Of a DNA stretch of 64,000 nt, positions 62,614-64,000 are shown in pieces. Source of the stretch: Casuarina equisetifolia (Eukaryota > Streptophyta > Magnoliopsida > Fagales > Casuarinaceae); assembly GCA_028551475.1 (NCBI GenBank), contig CM052362.1, positions 12,426,316-12,490,315 of the forward strand, in the 5' to 3' direction. The notes under the pieces are model-generated. The model was not told the DNA's origin. It worked only from the letters and a program-made list of their open reading frames with translations, and ran no database searches. A program made the position numbers and the translations under genes. Within the stretch, counting starts at the first letter, position 1. Each line of letters starts with the position of its first letter.

Positions 62614-63481
62614 AATTATATCTATGTAATCTAATTGATTGGAGTTATTGAGCACAAAGGTAATTCTAATATTAGTTATTGAGTGAGTTAAAACTTTTCT
62701 TTTCCTTTTTCCTTATCCTATTCCTATGATAACATATATAGCTATTATTGACATTGGATTTTCAGCATTGTGGGCATCAATATTTACTACTATTAGTTTC
62801 TTTTTGGTTTTCAGAAACTTCTAATTTCTCAATGATCATAGAGGCTTTGTATTACCATATCCTGATCATCACTTTTAAAAAATGAAACTTATCAAGTCCA
62901 TTAACAATGTAGGTTACTAATTTCTTTGCTACCAATAGTCAATATGGCACTTTTGATGATTTCAAGCATTTGGTTAATGAAGCACATGATTGTTACTCTT
63001 TTTTTTATGCATTATTTATTTATTTATTTATTCATTTTAGATGCTTTATTCATTCAATTTCAAATGGTTGGATGAGTTCTTATCACTTAATTCCATATGT
63101 GAAAGCTACATCTTCTTGCAATGGAAGTTCTATTTTTTCTGTCATAACATAGCTTGTGTCAAGTAATACAAGTTGTTCTCTTATTTTTTCAATCTACAAT
63201 ATGCTAGCATATAAAGTAGATACATATCAACTATAACTAGGAGCCATGGTAATAAATGTATCCTTAACATTCCATTGCAAGTAATAATGGAAAAGTCATA
63301 CAAACAAAATATTTATTTCATTTGGTACACAATAGATTCTTATGCTACATGTGCTTGTTCAACCTAAACAAGATTTTGATCAAATTTTTGATACAAATAT
63401 CATGTAGAATTAACTCCATGGCAAATCATATACAATAAAAAAATTAGAGCTTGCCTTGTAGCATTCCTCCTTAACCAAAGC
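62614..63481. other. AT-rich DNA after the gypsy element
   Basis: No gene or recognisable repeat. It starts where the 3' LTR stops matching the 5' LTR. Contains a short ATTT microsatellite near 63010-63036. Confidence 0.4.
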
Positions 63482-63911
63482 TTAACAAAATTCGTGGCAA
63501 AGAAACTAATCACACAACCAAGATCACCTTACATTCACCCATAATAGATGCTCACTATGTAAAGAACAATGACTCCATGCCATCATAACATGCAACACTG
63601 GGGAAAAAGAGCAAGAAAAAGACAACAAAAAAGGTTCCATGGATTTTCTTTTTTCCATTGGCTGGGAGGTTGCATTATCATGCAAACAAGCTCCCAATTA
63701 TAACAAGAAACACTTAACAAGGTGAGAAACTAATCACATGTACCAAGTTCACCTTACATTTGCCCATAATAGAGTTTATTATGTGAAGAATAATGACTCC
63801 ATGCAATGAGAACAAGCACAATTGGAAAAAAAAAGAACACCAAAAAGACAACAACAAAAAGTTGTGACGGATTTTCTTTTTCCCATTGGGTGGAGGGTTG
63901 CATTCATGCTC
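63482..63911. repeat. Two copies of an unidentified ~200-bp repeat
   Basis: Copy 1 (63482-63683) and copy 2 (63714-63911) share TTAACAA..GAAACTAATCACA, CACCTTACATT..CCCATAATAGA, AATGACTCCATGC and GATTTTCTTTTT.CCATTGG. Similarity by eye is about 80%. Period about 230 bases. The array may continue beyond the window. Confidence 0.8.
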
Positions 63912-64000
63912 CTTTTGCCAAGGTCAATGCTAAGAAGAATTCTTTACTCTTGCATTCCCAAGATGAATTGGCACATGCAATTCATTGCATATACTTTCTC

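Overview
This is nuclear DNA from a flowering plant, most likely a woody eudicot. Genes have several GT-AG introns, intergenic DNA is AT-rich, and much of it is LTR-retrotransposon debris. No bacterial-type operons, CRISPR arrays, rRNA or tRNA genes were recognised. The gene set would fit a genome like grapevine, but the sequence alone does not fix the species.

Four protein-coding genes could be assembled exon by exon with reading frames closing across every intron: (1) a cytochrome b561 / transmembrane ascorbate ferrireductase on the minus strand (4327-5666, 4 exons, 222 aa); (2) a group III xyloglucan endotransglucosylase/hydrolase close to XTH27/28 on the plus strand (33541-35773, 4 exons, 333 aa); (3) the plastid anthranilate synthase beta subunit on the minus strand (39151-43726, 7 exons, 278 aa); (4) an ALKBH10B-type RNA demethylase on the plus strand (49752-56198, 8 exons, about 736-739 aa).

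Layout. 1-2.9 kb: decayed Ty1/copia pieces in the order pol-LTR-gag, minus strand. 4.3-5.7 kb: the b561 gene. About 5.49-15.68 kb: a tandem duplication. Unit A carries b561 exon 1, its upstream DNA and an old copia element. Unit B repeats that, with only exon 1 of the gene. Unit A later received two miniature LTR elements (TRIMs) and a solo LTR; unit B received a LINE-type RNase H fragment. 16.2-21.4 kb: a third copia element with both LTRs, holding a solo LTR of another type. 22.8-24.6 kb: a complete TRIM with a perfect 5-bp target duplication, then a tandem TRIM array of about 244-bp period. 24.6-33.3 kb: gene-free, with one miRNA-like hairpin and a 94-bp GA microsatellite. 33.5-35.8, 39.1-43.7 and 49.7-56.2 kb: the other three genes. 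57.8-62.6 kb: a heavily mutated Ty3/gypsy chromovirus. 63.5-63.9 kb: two copies of an unidentified repeat.

The genes are ordinary neighbours and do not form a pathway: ascorbate-linked electron transfer across a membrane, cell-wall xyloglucan remodelling, tryptophan synthesis and RNA demethylation. The points most worth checking are the duplicated first exon of b561, which keeps its start codon, splice donor and upstream region and could act as an alternative first exon; a Gly-to-Cys change in the conserved PGPG motif of anthranilate synthase beta, lying on the last base before a splice donor; two adjacent GC-AG introns in ALKBH10B; and the TRIM array.
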